Source of the DNA: Xenopus tropicalis | Lineage: Eukaryota; Chordata; Amphibia; Anura; Pipidae | Reading direction: 5' to 3' | DNA: 64,000 bases | NCBI RefSeq assembly: GCF_000004195.4 | Contig: NC_030677.2 | Location: 65,930,222 to 65,994,221, forward strand | In this document: one piece after another, positions 33,026 to 43,799 of the stretch | How the letters are laid out: each line of letters begins with the position of its first letter | Numbering within the stretch: the stretch's first letter is position 1 | Translations under genes and position numbers: made by a program | Notes under the pieces: generated by a model | Database searches by the model: none | What the model was told of the DNA's origin: nothing | What the model saw: the letters and a program-made list of their open reading frames with translations, nothing else

Positions 33026-33307
33026 CTGTTCCTTAGTAACCTAACCAGATACTGGTCTGGAAGTTTGTTTTGGCCCAATGCACAGACCAATAAGAGGATT
33101 ACTGCTTTAGGGTGAAGATACACAGGGCTACTAGTAGCAGCTACTTGTCACAGCTACTAAAATAGACAATGCTGATCATTTGTTACTGATAATTGTCTCT
33201 ATGTGTCCTTTAGCACAGCGTTTTTCAACCGCTGTTCCGAGATGTTGCCTGGTGTGCCGTAGGCAGGGCCGCAATTTTTACTTTAAAAAAAAAATCCGGG
33301 CCCTGTC

Positions 33308-33368
33308 ATTGGTTGCGCCCCGTGTGTACGGGTGACGTCAGTACGCACGGGGCGCAACGTTATAAAAG
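33308..33368 (+). promoter_or_regulatory. Promoter-like cluster inside the hAT element
   Basis: In order: ATTGG (reverse CCAAT, 33308-33312), a perfect CRE TGACGTCA (33333-33340) and TATAAAAG (33361-33368). The CRE lies in the loop of a 17-of-18 inverted repeat: GTTGCGCCCCGTGTGTAC at 33312-33329 and GTACGCACGGGGCGCAAC at 33341-33358. Spacing is that of an ordinary polymerase II promoter, predicting a start near 33390. Possibly the old promoter of the autonomous transposase gene. Activity unknown. Confidence 0.6.
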
Positions 33369-33425
33369 GGCCTGTGTGCGGTCGCGTGTAGGCAGAAGTG
33401 CAGAGGCGGCGCGCGTGAGGGGAAG

Positions 33426-33596
33426 ATGCTGCTGAAGCCGCCGAAGAGTAAAATGCTGCTGGACACCAATGTATTAGGGGGGCCACGGGGCACACTGACT
33501 TATGGGAGCACTCCTGCTGGGCACCAATGTACTAGGGGGGCTGGCTCTTGGCACCAATGTACTGGGGGGCACTGCTGCTGGGCACCAATGTACTAG
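33426..33596 (+). other. Short reading frame downstream of the hAT promoter
   Basis: The first ATG after the predicted start site lies in good context (A at -3). It opens 56 codons beginning MLLKPPKSKMLLDTNVLGG and runs into the minisatellite, ending at a TAG. No domain recognised. It may be a remnant of the first exon of a transposase, with the minisatellite unit derived from it (the unit resembles the DTNVLGG segment). Inference only. Confidence 0.3.
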
Positions 33597-33805
33597 GGGG
33601 GCACTGCTCTTGGCACCAATGTACTAGGGGGGCACTGCTGCTGGGCACCAGTGTACTAGGGGGGCACTGCTCTTGGCACCAATGTACTAGGGGGGCACTG
33701 CTGCTGGGCACCAATGTACTAGGGGGGCACTGCTCTTGGCACCAATGTACTAGGGGGGCACTGCTGCTGGGCACCAGTGTACTAGGGGGGCAGTGCTGCT
33801 GGGCA
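33460..33805 (+). repeat. Minisatellite with 63-bp dimer unit (31 + 32 bp)
   Basis: GGCACCAATGTACTAGGGGG recurs about every 31-32 bp, roughly ten times. Units ending CACTGCTCTT alternate with units ending CACTGCTGCTG, so the higher-order period is 63 bp. All units lie inside the hAT element. Confidence 0.9.
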
Positions 33806-34010
33806 CAGAGTTAAATTTTTTAACATTTTCTAATGGTGCTGTGCCTCGTGATTTTTTTCATGAAACAAGTGTGCCTTTGCCCAAAAAAGGTTGAAAAACA
33901 CTGCTTTAGCAGAGGCTATTCTCAGTATTGTCTATGGCAGGTTTTTTTCTGTAGTTTAGTAGCCATGCCAAGTAGCTGCTTCTAAGTAGCTCCATGTGTC
34001 TTCACCCTTA

Positions 34011-34346
34011 GGGCTCTGGCACACGGGGAGATTAGTCGCCCGCGACAAAACTCCCTGTTCGCGGGCGACTAATCCCCCCGAGTTGCCATGACCCGCCATC
34101 CCACCGGCGAACATCTAAGTCGCCGGCGGGATGGCACACGCGGCGGCGCAATTTCCCGAAATCGCCGAAAAAGACTTGCGAGGCTTTTTCGGTGATTTCA
34201 GGAAATCGTGCCGCCGCGTGTGCCATCCCGCCGGTGACTTACATGTTCGCCGGTGGGATGGCGGGTCATGGCAACTCGGGGAGATTAGTCGCCCGCGAAC
34301 AGGGAGTTTTGTCGCGGGCGACTAATCTCCCCGTGTGCCAGAGCCC
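34011..34346. mobile_element. PIF/Harbinger-like MITE 'B', near-perfect 336-bp palindrome
   Basis: Starts GGGCTCTGGCACACGGGG and ends CCCCGTGTGCCAGAGCCC, flanked by TTA (34008-34010 and 34347-34349). The two halves are complementary nearly end to end; I count fewer than ten mismatches over about 165 bp. Each arm holds a smaller palindrome around GGGCGACTAATC. Very G+C rich. A diverged partial relative is at 43620-43710. Confidence 0.9.
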
Positions 34347-34349
34347 TTA

Positions 34350-34742
34350 GAGCTAAACTATACAGGAGATTTTGTAGGATGGTGTTGCATTGACAGATCA
34401 CATAATCCAAATCAGATGTAGTTGTGTGGGTTAGTATAATGGAACTGAGAGCAAAATCTGATGTGTTAACTTCATGAAAGGATTGCCGTCCGGACCCAAC
34501 ATGCCTGTTGGAAGGGAATGCTGCATCTGTATCCGACAGGGTAATATCTGATGGTGTCTGAAACGCTTTTTCTTCTCATTGAAATACACTGACTGTCGGA
34601 TGTGGATTCAGGAACAAAAAGAAACCATTCAAATTTATCTAATCAGACTTACAGCAGTGAGGATCATGCATGACAATATTTTGTGGGTCGGATAAAGTTT
34701 GGCCCACAAAATCGTGTCATAATCTCCTATGTAGTTTAGCCC
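34350..34742. mobile_element. PIF/Harbinger-like MITE 'C'
   Basis: Left GAGCTAAACTATACAGGAG and right CTCCTATGTAGTTTAGCCC are inverted. TTA at 34347-34349, shared with MITE B, and 34743-34745. 393 bp, no coding. Confidence 0.75.
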
Positions 34743-34748
34743 TTAAGG

Positions 34749-34890
34749 CAGGGGTCCCCAACCTTTCTTACTCGTGAGCCACAGTCAAAAATAAAAACAC
34801 TTGGAGAGCAACAATAGTACCATAAAAGTTCGGAAAATTAAGTGATGCGCAAGGCTTTCCACCGGAGACTCATAGAGATAAAAATGATCA
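34749..34890 (+). mobile_element. hAT-type element fragment (GTGAGCCAC family)
   Basis: CAGGGGTCCCCAACCTTTC then ACTCGTGAGCCACAGTC and TTGGAGAGCAACA match the left end of 56475-56767. The right end is not found. Confidence 0.65.
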
Positions 34891-35990
34891 AACTAGTAAT
34901 CTAACTAATTATTTAACTTATCATAAGTATGCCTAACAGACAACTTCAGTTATGTCACTTATGAAGTATGAAATATCATAAAAGTCAACACTTGTTTCCC
35001 CAGCAATCGACGAACAGGTAGTACTTACTGATTACTAGGTTGGAAGCTAGCATCTGATTGCTTGCTAGAAGCTACTAGACCTGGTACAGATTTTATTAGT
35101 TTTAGTACATAAACCATTTTGGTTTTGCTCACTGACAACAGCTGTAATCAGCAAACAGACAGACACCAGGCCTTTATCTTCAAAATGCTTTCTCTTTAAT
35201 AGAGCCAAATGTTTAGTTCTTGGGAACTGGGCTGCCATCCATGTTAAAAAAAAAAGGCAGTTTGGAAGTTGGAAAATAAAAATATATTGTTGAAAGATAG
35301 AATATGTAAATACCTCTGTTGTAAGTCATTTGCAACATCTAAAGCAGCATGATTTTAATAATGGATTTTAATCAGGCAAATGCATTATATTTCTTTCTCA
35401 AAAAGAAGCCAGATTCTCATAATTTTTTTCTCAATATGAATTAAATGATATTTTATCCGGTCAGTTGTTTCCAGATTTTCAGCATCTTCCCATGCATGTG
35501 GATTTCACAAACCTCTTATCTTACTGAAAAATGTTGTTGCTGACTTCTGTTATATTTTTAGCCCCTTTCCATTTCTAATACTTGCATTATTAATATTAAG
35601 CTTGTGTCTTGCTTGCTACTGTCAAATTTCACCAACTGTAAATTTTTTCAGATCACTTAGCTGTGTGCCTTTGTGTGAACTTACCTAATATAACAATGCC
35701 AAGCCTTTTTAGTGATACTTATTGTATCTGTTGCACTCTTCCTCAGTTATTGTTTCATCTTAAATTCACATCACATTTGTTTAGTTACTGTACCCAGACC
35801 CATTTGCCAAGTTACTACTTAGTTATTGTGTTTCCCCTTTTTATATTTGTCAAGCTACAGTTCATTATGCTCCTTTAACAATGAACTGTTTGGAATATCT
35901 TTGTCCATATTTACCAAGTGAATGGTGGGAGCATCCTTTTCCTTTTTCCCCATGTAACTTGGGTGATAAAGAATAGAATTGTATCAGGCA
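34891..35990. other. Intergenic, unassigned
   Basis: AT-rich, no gene or clear repeat seen. Confidence 0.5.
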
Positions 35991-36000
35991 TGCCTTAAGG

Positions 36001-36926
36001 CAGTGCTGTCCAACTGGCGGCCCGTGACCCCCCTCTGTGTGGCCCCCCACCTGTCTGGCTGCTTTGATGACTTACCTTTGAGTAAGCTTTAAATGGTATC
36101 AGTACTGAGATTAACTGGCCCCCTGCATGGTTCTCACCTCAGATTCAGGCTGTAATCCCTCTGTATTGTTTAAAAATGTAATCCCTTGTGTTTTTCACAC
36201 CTTTTAATACCTGCATTGTTCACCCCCTGCAGTGTTCACACCTCAGGCTCAGGCTGTAATCACTCCCATTGTTCACTTCTTCACACCTCAGACATAGGTA
36301 CTGTAGGCAGAGTATGGCACATACAGCCAGCATAGGGTAGGTAGAGTATGGCACACAAAGGCAGCATAGGTCAGGGAGAGTATGGCACACACAGGAAGGG
36401 TAGTTCAGGCAGAGTATGGCACACACAGTCAGGGTAGGGCAGGCAGAGTATGGCACACACAGGCAGGGTAGGGCAGGCAGTGTATGGCACACACAGACAG
36501 CATAGGACAGGCAGAGTGCTGTCTGTGTGTGCCATACTCTGCTTGCTCTATGCTGCTTGTAGGAGGTGAACCTGGCAGTGGTTTGTTGTGGGAGTTTGTT
36601 AGCAGTTGGATGGTCCCTAAGGTGTGTAAATATGTACTGGGGGTTTCTCTGCTATCCACAGGGGAGGAGGAGGCATATGGAATTATATATGTATATCTTA
36701 ATATGACATAATTCTTTCACATATGAATGATGGTTGATATCCCCACAGTAAGGACCAAGCATTTGGGATTTTGCTGTGCTACCACCATTGTGATAAAATA
36801 GGTGTGGTTTGAAGTGGGTGTGGTTTCAAAAAGGGGAGTGGTCAAAACTGGCTTCCATTAGCGGCCCTCCACCATGTACGCTAGAGAAATTCCGGCCCTC
36901 GGCATCGTAGAAGTTGGACAGCACTG
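36001..36926. mobile_element. hAT-type element with 34-bp minisatellite (copy 1)
   Basis: Starts CAGTGCTGTCCAACTGGCGG and ends GAAGTTGGACAGCACTG. Perfect 8-bp duplication CCTTAAGG (35993-36000 and 36927-36934). An array of about six 34-bp units (GTATGGCACACACAGGCAGG) fills about 36300-36515, followed by one inverted unit to about 36560. The GGCCCTC-rich right part and GGCGGCCCG left part are shared with 49991-51206. No transposase. Confidence 0.92.
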
Positions 36927-37288
36927 CCTTAAGGGCATTCTAGCATTGTGTAAGAATAAACATTCTCCTGTTTAATTCTACTGTTTTTCCTCAAACTACT
37001 ACCCCCTTTCAGAATTGCAAATGGTGCTAAATATTCTGCCACTGCAAACAAAAACATTCAGTGTATGATTTAAAATATATTGAAGGGATAATTGATAGTT
37101 TTTGTTATCCTTCAGGCATAGCCTCATGGAACAAAACCTGAAGATATGAATTAAAGCTAACCGAACATAGATCTAAAATATATAGTTTTTTCAGTGACTT
37201 TTATTTTATTTATTTACCAACAGACCAACAGGATTTAAATATAGTCTAATTTTATAAGCCAAGGCTAACAATGGGTTAGCCCCTAAAG

Positions 37289-37345
37289 CAGTGGTTTCCA
37301 AACTCTGGGGCTGGACCCCCAAACTATTGAAAGGAGGGTGAAAGC
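37289..37345 (+). mobile_element. hAT-like terminal fragment
   Basis: CAGTGGTTTCCAAACTCTGG followed by GGGCTGGACCCCCAAACTA has the form of a hAT terminus; nothing matches it on the right. Confidence 0.4.
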
Positions 37346-37980
37346 CTGAAAGCAATACATATGCATTATTTGGCTTTCTTTAAAATGAACAACTTTCTCA
37401 CATATGGATAACCAATTTGCACTCAGAAGGTGAAGGGTTAATCATTCAGATCTTTATGCAGAAGCAAGCACTACAGCAGTTTCTGGTTACACCAGTTAAC
37501 CACTTTTATGACAATACTGGATCAAATCACTCAGCAGGGAGCCAATACAAGCATCAAAATGCACAGTCCAGTATGAAATGCTGGCATATGAAAGGCTAGG
37601 ATTGCTTTGATCTAAAACTAAATGGTAATATTTTAGCTCGTATAACTTCCCTTTATTCACAGTGCCTCTAGCAACTCTTTGGTTGAGTAACTATGAGGCA
37701 GTGCTTAGTTAGTTAAACCTGATATATCCAATAAAAGTCATTAATTTGCTGACCTCTGCCTGATTTTACAACCCATACACTGTGCCCAATGGGGCCAAGT
37801 CTGAGCTTTTGTTTGTCACTCTGAAAGAGAGCTCTTGAGCCAAAAGCCTAGTAGTCTAAAATTGTCAATATCTGAAAAAAACACTGGAAATAGAAAATGA
37901 CTGCAAATTACAGAAATGCTCAGCAGTGTACTCTATTGAGTTTAGATCCTCTTTGACAAACACAGTATAAAACCTTTGAC
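37346..37980. other. Intergenic, unassigned
   Basis: No gene or repeat recognised. Confidence 0.5.
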
Positions 37981-38312
37981 TTAAGCTGGGCATACACGTG
38001 GCGATCTGACCGATGGTCGCACGAAACATCGTCAGATCCGCCACACACCATTCAGGGCTGAATCGGCAGGTAAGAAGGTAGAAACAATAGGATTTCTACC
38101 TCCTTCTGCCGATTCAGCACTGAAGGGAGATTTTGGTCAGGCGCCTTCTATGGCGCCCGATCAAAATTTTCAAACTGGTCCGATCGGCGAGTCGGCCGAT
38201 ATCAGCAGCTTCCTGCGATATCGGTCGACTCGCCAACATACCATACACGCACCGAATATCGTACGAAACGAGGTTTCGTACTATATTACCGGTGCGGGTA
38301 TGGCCACCTTAA
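37981..38312. mobile_element. TTAA MITE, 'GGCCATACACG' family (copy 1)
   Basis: Starts TTAAGCTGGGCATACACG and ends CGGGTATGGCCACCTTAA. The interior CGCCTTCTATGG, CGATCGGCGAGTCG and TTTCGTACTATATT blocks are nearly the same in 51986-52308. Short internal palindromes throughout; no coding. Confidence 0.85.
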
Positions 38313-38467
38313 ATGGAATTTTTTTATCTTGTGTGTATCTAAAAGGCAGATTTTTTAACAAACACAGACAGGACTTTCGCTATTGTAGATATTTTTGTAA
38401 TCAAGATTTGTAACCAAGTTATTTATAAACTATAAAAAAGTGAAAAAGTAAAAACAAAAATGACCAC

Positions 38468-41400
38468 TTAACTCTTTCACTGCCAGCCGTTTTGGACAAA
38501 GCGGAACTTCTACTGCCAGACAGTTTTTGAACATTTTGCACTGTATCACTTTAGGAGCCTTTCCTCTGGGGGACTTTTAGTTTACCCAGGAAAACAATAT
38601 ATTGTTTTTTTTAGGACAACCTAAGCTTTTAAAATATGGTAGATTTTTGTGTAATTCCAATTCTGTAACAAGATATAGGCTTCTAAAATGTCTAAAAAAT
38701 GAAAAAAAAAAAATATTTTCCATAATATAAAATTAGTTTATGCATGAAAATACAACTGATTTGGAAAGTCCCATGTCTCCTGAACGTGCCAATTCCAAAT
38801 ATATATAGTTTTATGGAGATTTCTCACTTGTATAGGTCAAAAAATCCCAGCAGTACACTACTAAATTTCCAAAGCACTGCTTCAGAAAGCTGCATACTTT
38901 AGATTTCAAGGCCAAAAATTCCACTAACAGAAGGTTTATCCCAGAAAATTATACATTTTTAGAAAGAACAGATTCTGAGGAATCCATAATAGGTAGAACT
39001 ATCTACTCCAAACTATCAAGTCGCAATGCTTTCCTAAAGTTATTGGTTTTTATCAAAATTTGTGAATTTTTTTAAAAATCGCTTTAAAGCTTCCAGTCTA
39101 TAGTATCTTATCTCCTACAGGTCATAAATCGCACCCTAAATATGAACGCCAGGGGTCCACTGAACAGTTTGATGCCCAATATGTATAGGTTTACCTAAGT
39201 ATGTGGCATGTAGGGGCCCCAATGTGAACATACCCCCATATGTACTGTCATTTCTGTCATCAACACATTTACATGCTTTATGTGGGATAACGCTACAAAA
39301 AAAATGCTCACCCCAGAAAGCCATATATTTTTGGAAAGTACACATTCCCCTGAATTCAAAATGGGTACCCATGTCTTTCTACTCCAAAGTACCAAACCGA
39401 AAAGCATTTCTAAAGTTGGCAATTTTGATGACATTTCCAAAAATCCCCTCAAAGCTTCCACTCTGCAGCATCTTATCTCTCACATAGCATTAGGTACCAA
39501 GATAAAACACCCTAAATTTGAACGCCAGGGGTCCACTGAACAGTTTGATGCACAATATGTATAGGTTTACCTAAGTATGTGGCATGTAGGGGCCACAATG
39601 TGAACATACCCCCACATATACAGTCATTTCAGCTCCTGCAAAATCAACACATTTACATGCTTTATGAGGGATAACGCTACAAAAAAGTTCACTCACCACA
39701 GGAAGCTATATATTTTTGGAAAGTACACATTCTCCTGAATCTAAAATGGGTACCCATTTCTTTTTACTCCAAAATACCAAGCCGCAAAGCTTTCCTAAGT
39801 TTGACGATTTTTATGACATTTCCAAAAATCACCTCAAAACTTTTCTACAGGTCATTAGGTTCCAAGATAAAACACCCTAAATATGAACCCCAGAGGTCTA
39901 CTGAACAGTTTGATACCCACTGTACATAGGTTTATCAAAGCACATGGCCCCAAAATATACATTGTGCACATTAATTTCATGGCTTACATTTACCTAATTC
40001 ATAAACACATGGCAGTTTTATGAGGGGTAGAAGCTGCAGAAATATAGGGTAACCCCTAAAAGCCATATTTTTTTGGAAAGTACACATTCTGACAAATCCA
40101 ACATGGATAAAGACGACTTTCTACACCAAAGTACCAATCTGGAAAGCTTTCCTAAAATTAATGGTTTTTTTTACTTTTCTGAAACAGGCCTAAAATTGTT
40201 GCAATTTGCCATATTTATCTTACAACATTTCTTACATATAATGACACATCATCCTAAATATGAATGCCAGCGGTCTACTGAACAGTTTGATGCCCAATAT
40301 GCAAAGATTTACCAAAGTATGTGGTGTACAGAGGCACCCAAATGAAAATAGTGCATAGGAATTTTCTCAGCTGCCACCTCAATTTCTGAAAAAAAAGCCC
40401 AATGACCGTGTATTATGTGCCGTAAGACCCCCTAACTGTACTGAAAAACCCGGAAAACCATATAATTTTGGAAAGTACACATTCTGACAAATCCAACGTG
40501 GGTAAAGAGTCCTTTCTACACCAAAGTACCAATCTGAAAAGCTTTCCTAAAGTTAGCGGTTTTTATGACATTTCAGAAAATCACATAAAAATGTTGCAAT
40601 TTACCTCATTTATCTCACACAATTTCTTGCATACAAAGGCAAATCTACCCGAATAGGAACACCTAAGGTCTACTGAACAGTTTGATGCCCAATATGCATA
40701 GATATACCAAAGTACGTGGTATGTACTAACCCCAAAATGAAAATAGCGCATATGGATTTCTAGCCTGCCAACTCAGCTTTTGGATACAGAGCCCCCTGAC
40801 AACGTATTATTATTGACACCCCCTAACTATACAGAGACCCCCAGAAAACCATATAATTTTTAGAAAGTACACATTCTGAGGAATTCAAAATAGGTAAAGT
40901 TATTTTTCTACACCAAAGTACCACATGGCAAAGCTATGCTAAAAACAGATTAGGAACACTTATACAGAGATAAAAATGTAATAAAACCACAAAAATTGTG
41001 TAAATCGATGAGACAACAAAATAAGTCACACAGCAGCGTAATTAGTGGTTAGAATAGTAGATCCAATAGTCACGCTGCTAAAATAAAATTTTTAGGGAAA
41101 AAAACTAAAGACAAAGGGGTTAAAAAAGAAAAAATTGTGTATACATGTGTGCACACATCTAAAATTTATGTGACAGTGTGTAAGTGTGTATATAAGTATG
41201 CTAAAGTGTGCTAGAGTGTGCAAAATGGGGAAAAAACGCTACATTGTGTGTAAATGTGTGTAAATGCGTGTAAATGTGTGTAAGTGTGTGTATTAGGCAA
41301 ATAAAGTTACTTACCAGTAGAAGGTCTCAGGGATCGCAGGCAGGAAGTGCGTGGGTGGCGCTGGGGGAGCAAGGAGAAGGGGAAGACACAGGACAAGCAA

Positions 41401-41613
41401 CAGACGCATGCAAGCGCGTCTGCTGCTTGTAGCTAGGTCCTGCGATGCAATTGCATCGCTGGACCAACTTGCCAGTCCCCTTGGCTTGTTGCCGAGGGGG
41501 TTGGGGGCACAGCTGACTCTCTGCACCGTAGTACGTAGGTACTACGTTGTTGGCACAAAACTGCTTTTTTTAAAACAACATAGTACCTACGTTGTTGGCA
41601 GGGAAAGGGTTGA
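38468..41613. mobile_element. 3.1-kb TTAA element with internal tandem array
   Basis: Left TTAACTCTTTCACTGCCAGC and right TGTTGGCAGGGAAAGGGTTGA are inverted repeats ending in TTAA and a mutated TTGA. Inside are six diverged units of about 360-400 bp, each with TTTTTGGAAAGTACACATTC, AAAGTACCAAxCxGxAAAGC and GGTCTACTGAACAGTTTGATG (units begin about 38941, 39314, 39698, 40054, 40450 and 40841). Then follow a GTGTGTAA-rich tract (41170-41290) and a G+C-rich part. Near the right end TAGTACCTACG is a hairpin partner of GTAGGTACTACG. Partial open frames repeat between units but carry stops. Non-autonomous as it stands. Confidence 0.75.
41170..41290 (+). repeat. Minisatellite of GTGTGTAA(A/G)T words
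   Basis: About ten-base words (GTGTGTAAAT, GTGTGTAAGT) repeat imperfectly within the 3.1-kb TTAA element. Confidence 0.7.
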
Positions 41614-42305
41614 AGCCTACCTAGATGCTATAGAAGTCAGTTGGAAGTGTATATGCAGCATTCAAGTAAGATTTTTTCATTTTTACACCAGTTGTGATTT
41701 TTCAGGCTCATTATAAATGCCAGACTTTTTTTGCAGACTTTACGACATTGCGATTACCACACAATATTCACATATATAAACAGACATTCTTATTTATATG
41801 AAAATTCAAACACACAAAAGACTTCTAACTTGGTTTACTTTGCAGCCAAGCCAGACCTCTTACTGCTTTGCCAGACCAGAAGGGCCTGACTGACTCAGTT
41901 TTAAGACATTACTGCTAAACTAAATTATTATTATTATTCAAATATAAATTATGTCTCAGTCTAAACTTTTTTGTCATCCCAATAAAAATAAACTTAAACT
42001 TAATTTTTTTAATGAAAAAGGGGGAAAGAGTATAATGAGGAATGAAACAATAAAATACAAATTTTTACAACTGTTTTGTTAAATAAATATTTTTGTTGAA
42101 AAATAATATACCGTTATGTAATATATTTACAGTTGTTTTTTATATCAACAAGCAAGAAAAAATGCACTAAACTAAGACAACAATGCTCATCTTTGGTTTC
42201 CATTTCAGATATTAGCTAAATTAAAACACAATATTTGGCTTGGAGCAGCATGTGTCAACATGTACACTGCACTTTTCTAGGTCCTTATCATTCTTCTCTT
42301 TGGAA
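41614..42305. other. Intergenic, unassigned
   Basis: AT-rich; no gene or repeat end recognised. Confidence 0.5.
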
Positions 42306-42309
42306 TTTA

Positions 42310-42655
42310 TCATTTAAATCTAGTATAATAAATCTACAGCGACTAGACTTGCCTGTCTCTGTGAGTTGCAGGATACCTTGGTAATCCTATTACAGTAAAC
42401 CTACAGCATACACACCTCTGTGAGTTTCAGGTGTCACCTCTCTGAAGAGTTACAATATGCCATTGTGATTGGATTAGTGAAAGAGTTTAAATGCTGAGGA
42501 CTTCCCATACCAGTCAGTTGATCTATAGAAGCTGCTCAGATGAGTAGTGAAACGTCTTATTACTCAGCAAGTCCTGTTGTTTTAATCCCGTAGATTCACT
42601 TAGATACACCATGACCTGGATGAATGAAAATCTTCATAGTCATATAATTGGGCCT
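42310..42655 (+). repeat. Retroelement-associated repeat (GTGAAACGTCTT type)
   Basis: GCTCAGATGAGTAGTGAAACG and CACCATGACCTGGATGAATG are blocks I recognise from retroelement 3' ends in fish and amphibians. Two imperfect copies of AATCTACAG...CTCTGTGAGTT lie at about 42330 and 42396. Family not fixed. Confidence 0.4.
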
Positions 42656-43610
42656 TTTTTAGCTTTAGATATGAAATATGGTTGAATGTTGTTTGCTATA
42701 TGGCTCAACTGGTTAAAATATTGACATGTAGAACACCTGAAAAGTACAAAGATATGGTATTGAATGCAATAATAACAAACCAGGTAATCGTGCACTAAAT
42801 CTAAAATAATTTTTCCTCATACTTAGTACATAGGAAGGCTTAATTAATGGGGGTGTCGATTTGATGCAGATGCCCAGTTACTATTCTAAGTTGTGCCATT
42901 CCACCATCTTGTTTCCTGTAGCCAAGATACTTGCTGCTGCCAAGGGCTGTCTACATGCATGGTAGAACAAAATCCAGTTTTTAGCACTGGCCTGTGATGG
43001 GTTTCATTTTCCTTTAAATGCAGTGAGTACTGCCTTTGGCCCTATGTATTTTATTTGTACTAGCATTCAGGGTTTTTGCTGCATAGGTACACTCATTGGA
43101 CTGCTACAACCAGCACCAGAACTGAGGGGAAGAGGGGGAATCTTCTTATCCTGCGATCAGCATTGACAGGACAGATGAGCCATCTGTACATGCTTCAATC
43201 ACCAGGAGAATGGGGCTTCAATCTGATGCTTAGGGCAGCACTGGACCTAAATACAGCCAAAATCTGGCCAAACACTTGTCTTACATTCCTAAAATGTAAT
43301 TGCCAAATCCCAGCAATAACTCACCTCTTAGGAATGAGGTTCTTTTTGTGACCTCACTGTACTGTCTGTACACGGCTCATATCCATGATTTCTGTTAGTC
43401 ACGCCATCTGTTTAGGCCTAATATCATAGACAATGACACGCAGGGCTGGGAGTAATCACATTACATCACCTAATCTTTTTGTTAACTCAGTACTCAGATT
43501 AAACTGGAGGATTCAGCTTTTAATAAATTTAATAAAAATTAAATAGAATAAACAAGTTGCCATTTTGAAAAACACTTCAGCAATTTAAAAAATTATTCAA
43601 AATCCTTTAG
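42656..43610. other. Intergenic, unassigned
   Basis: Short open segments at 43076-43351 show no known protein motif. No gene called. Confidence 0.5.
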
Positions 43611-43619
43611 GGCTGTGGC

Positions 43620-43710
43620 ACACGGGGAGATTAGTCGCTGCGCAACAAATCTCGCCTGTCGCGGGCGACTAATCTCCCCAAAATCCAAACAAGTCGCCAG
43701 CGCTCGGTCT
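43620..43710. mobile_element. Partial relative of MITE B
   Basis: TTA (43617-43619) then GGGCTGTGGCACACGGGGAG and GTCGCGGGCGACTAATC match the outer third of the palindromic MITE at 34011; the rest is missing. Confidence 0.65.
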
Positions 43711-43799
43711 AGCTCACTATAGAGCTGACCAGTTGCTATAAACGACTAGAGCCACCACCTGCTCATAAAGAGAAAAAGAGAAATAGGAGAAAAATTGCC

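Larger units (their letters stand above)
33216..33903 (+). mobile_element. hAT-type element carrying a promoter and a minisatellite
   Basis: Terminal inverted repeats CAGCGTTTTTCAACCG and GGTTGAAAAACACTG, flanked by a perfect 8-bp duplication CTTTAGCA (33208-33215 and 33904-33911). Inside are a CCAAT/CRE/TATA set (33308-33368), a short reading frame (33426-33596) and a minisatellite (33460-33805). No transposase domain, so it is non-autonomous. It is inserted into MITE A. Confidence 0.9.
33110..34007. mobile_element. PIF/Harbinger-like MITE 'A', host of a hAT element
   Basis: Starts GGGTGAAGATACACAGGGC and ends GAGCTACTTAGAA-type sequence on the complement, with right end ATGTGTCTTCACCC. The flanking TTA is at 33107-33109 and 34008-34010. 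Without the nested hAT at 33216-33903 and its 8-bp duplication the element is about 202 bp. The 3-bp TTA duplication and GGG start are the basis for the class. Confidence 0.75.

Noticed and set aside
33532..33814. Repeat proteins (GALLLGTNVLGG and the complementary PSSSAPLVHWCQ) on both strands
   Set aside because: Produced by the 63-bp dimer minisatellite inside the hAT element.
34032..34325. Two nearly identical 64-residue proteins on opposite strands (MAHAAAxFPEIxEK)
   Set aside because: They are the same sequence read from the two arms of the palindromic MITE B, not a gene pair.
39136..39564. Several overlapping frames on both strands near 39.2-39.5 kb
   Set aside because: They fall in one unit of the roughly 380-bp array, and other units have stops at the same places. 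Treated as repeat, not a gene.
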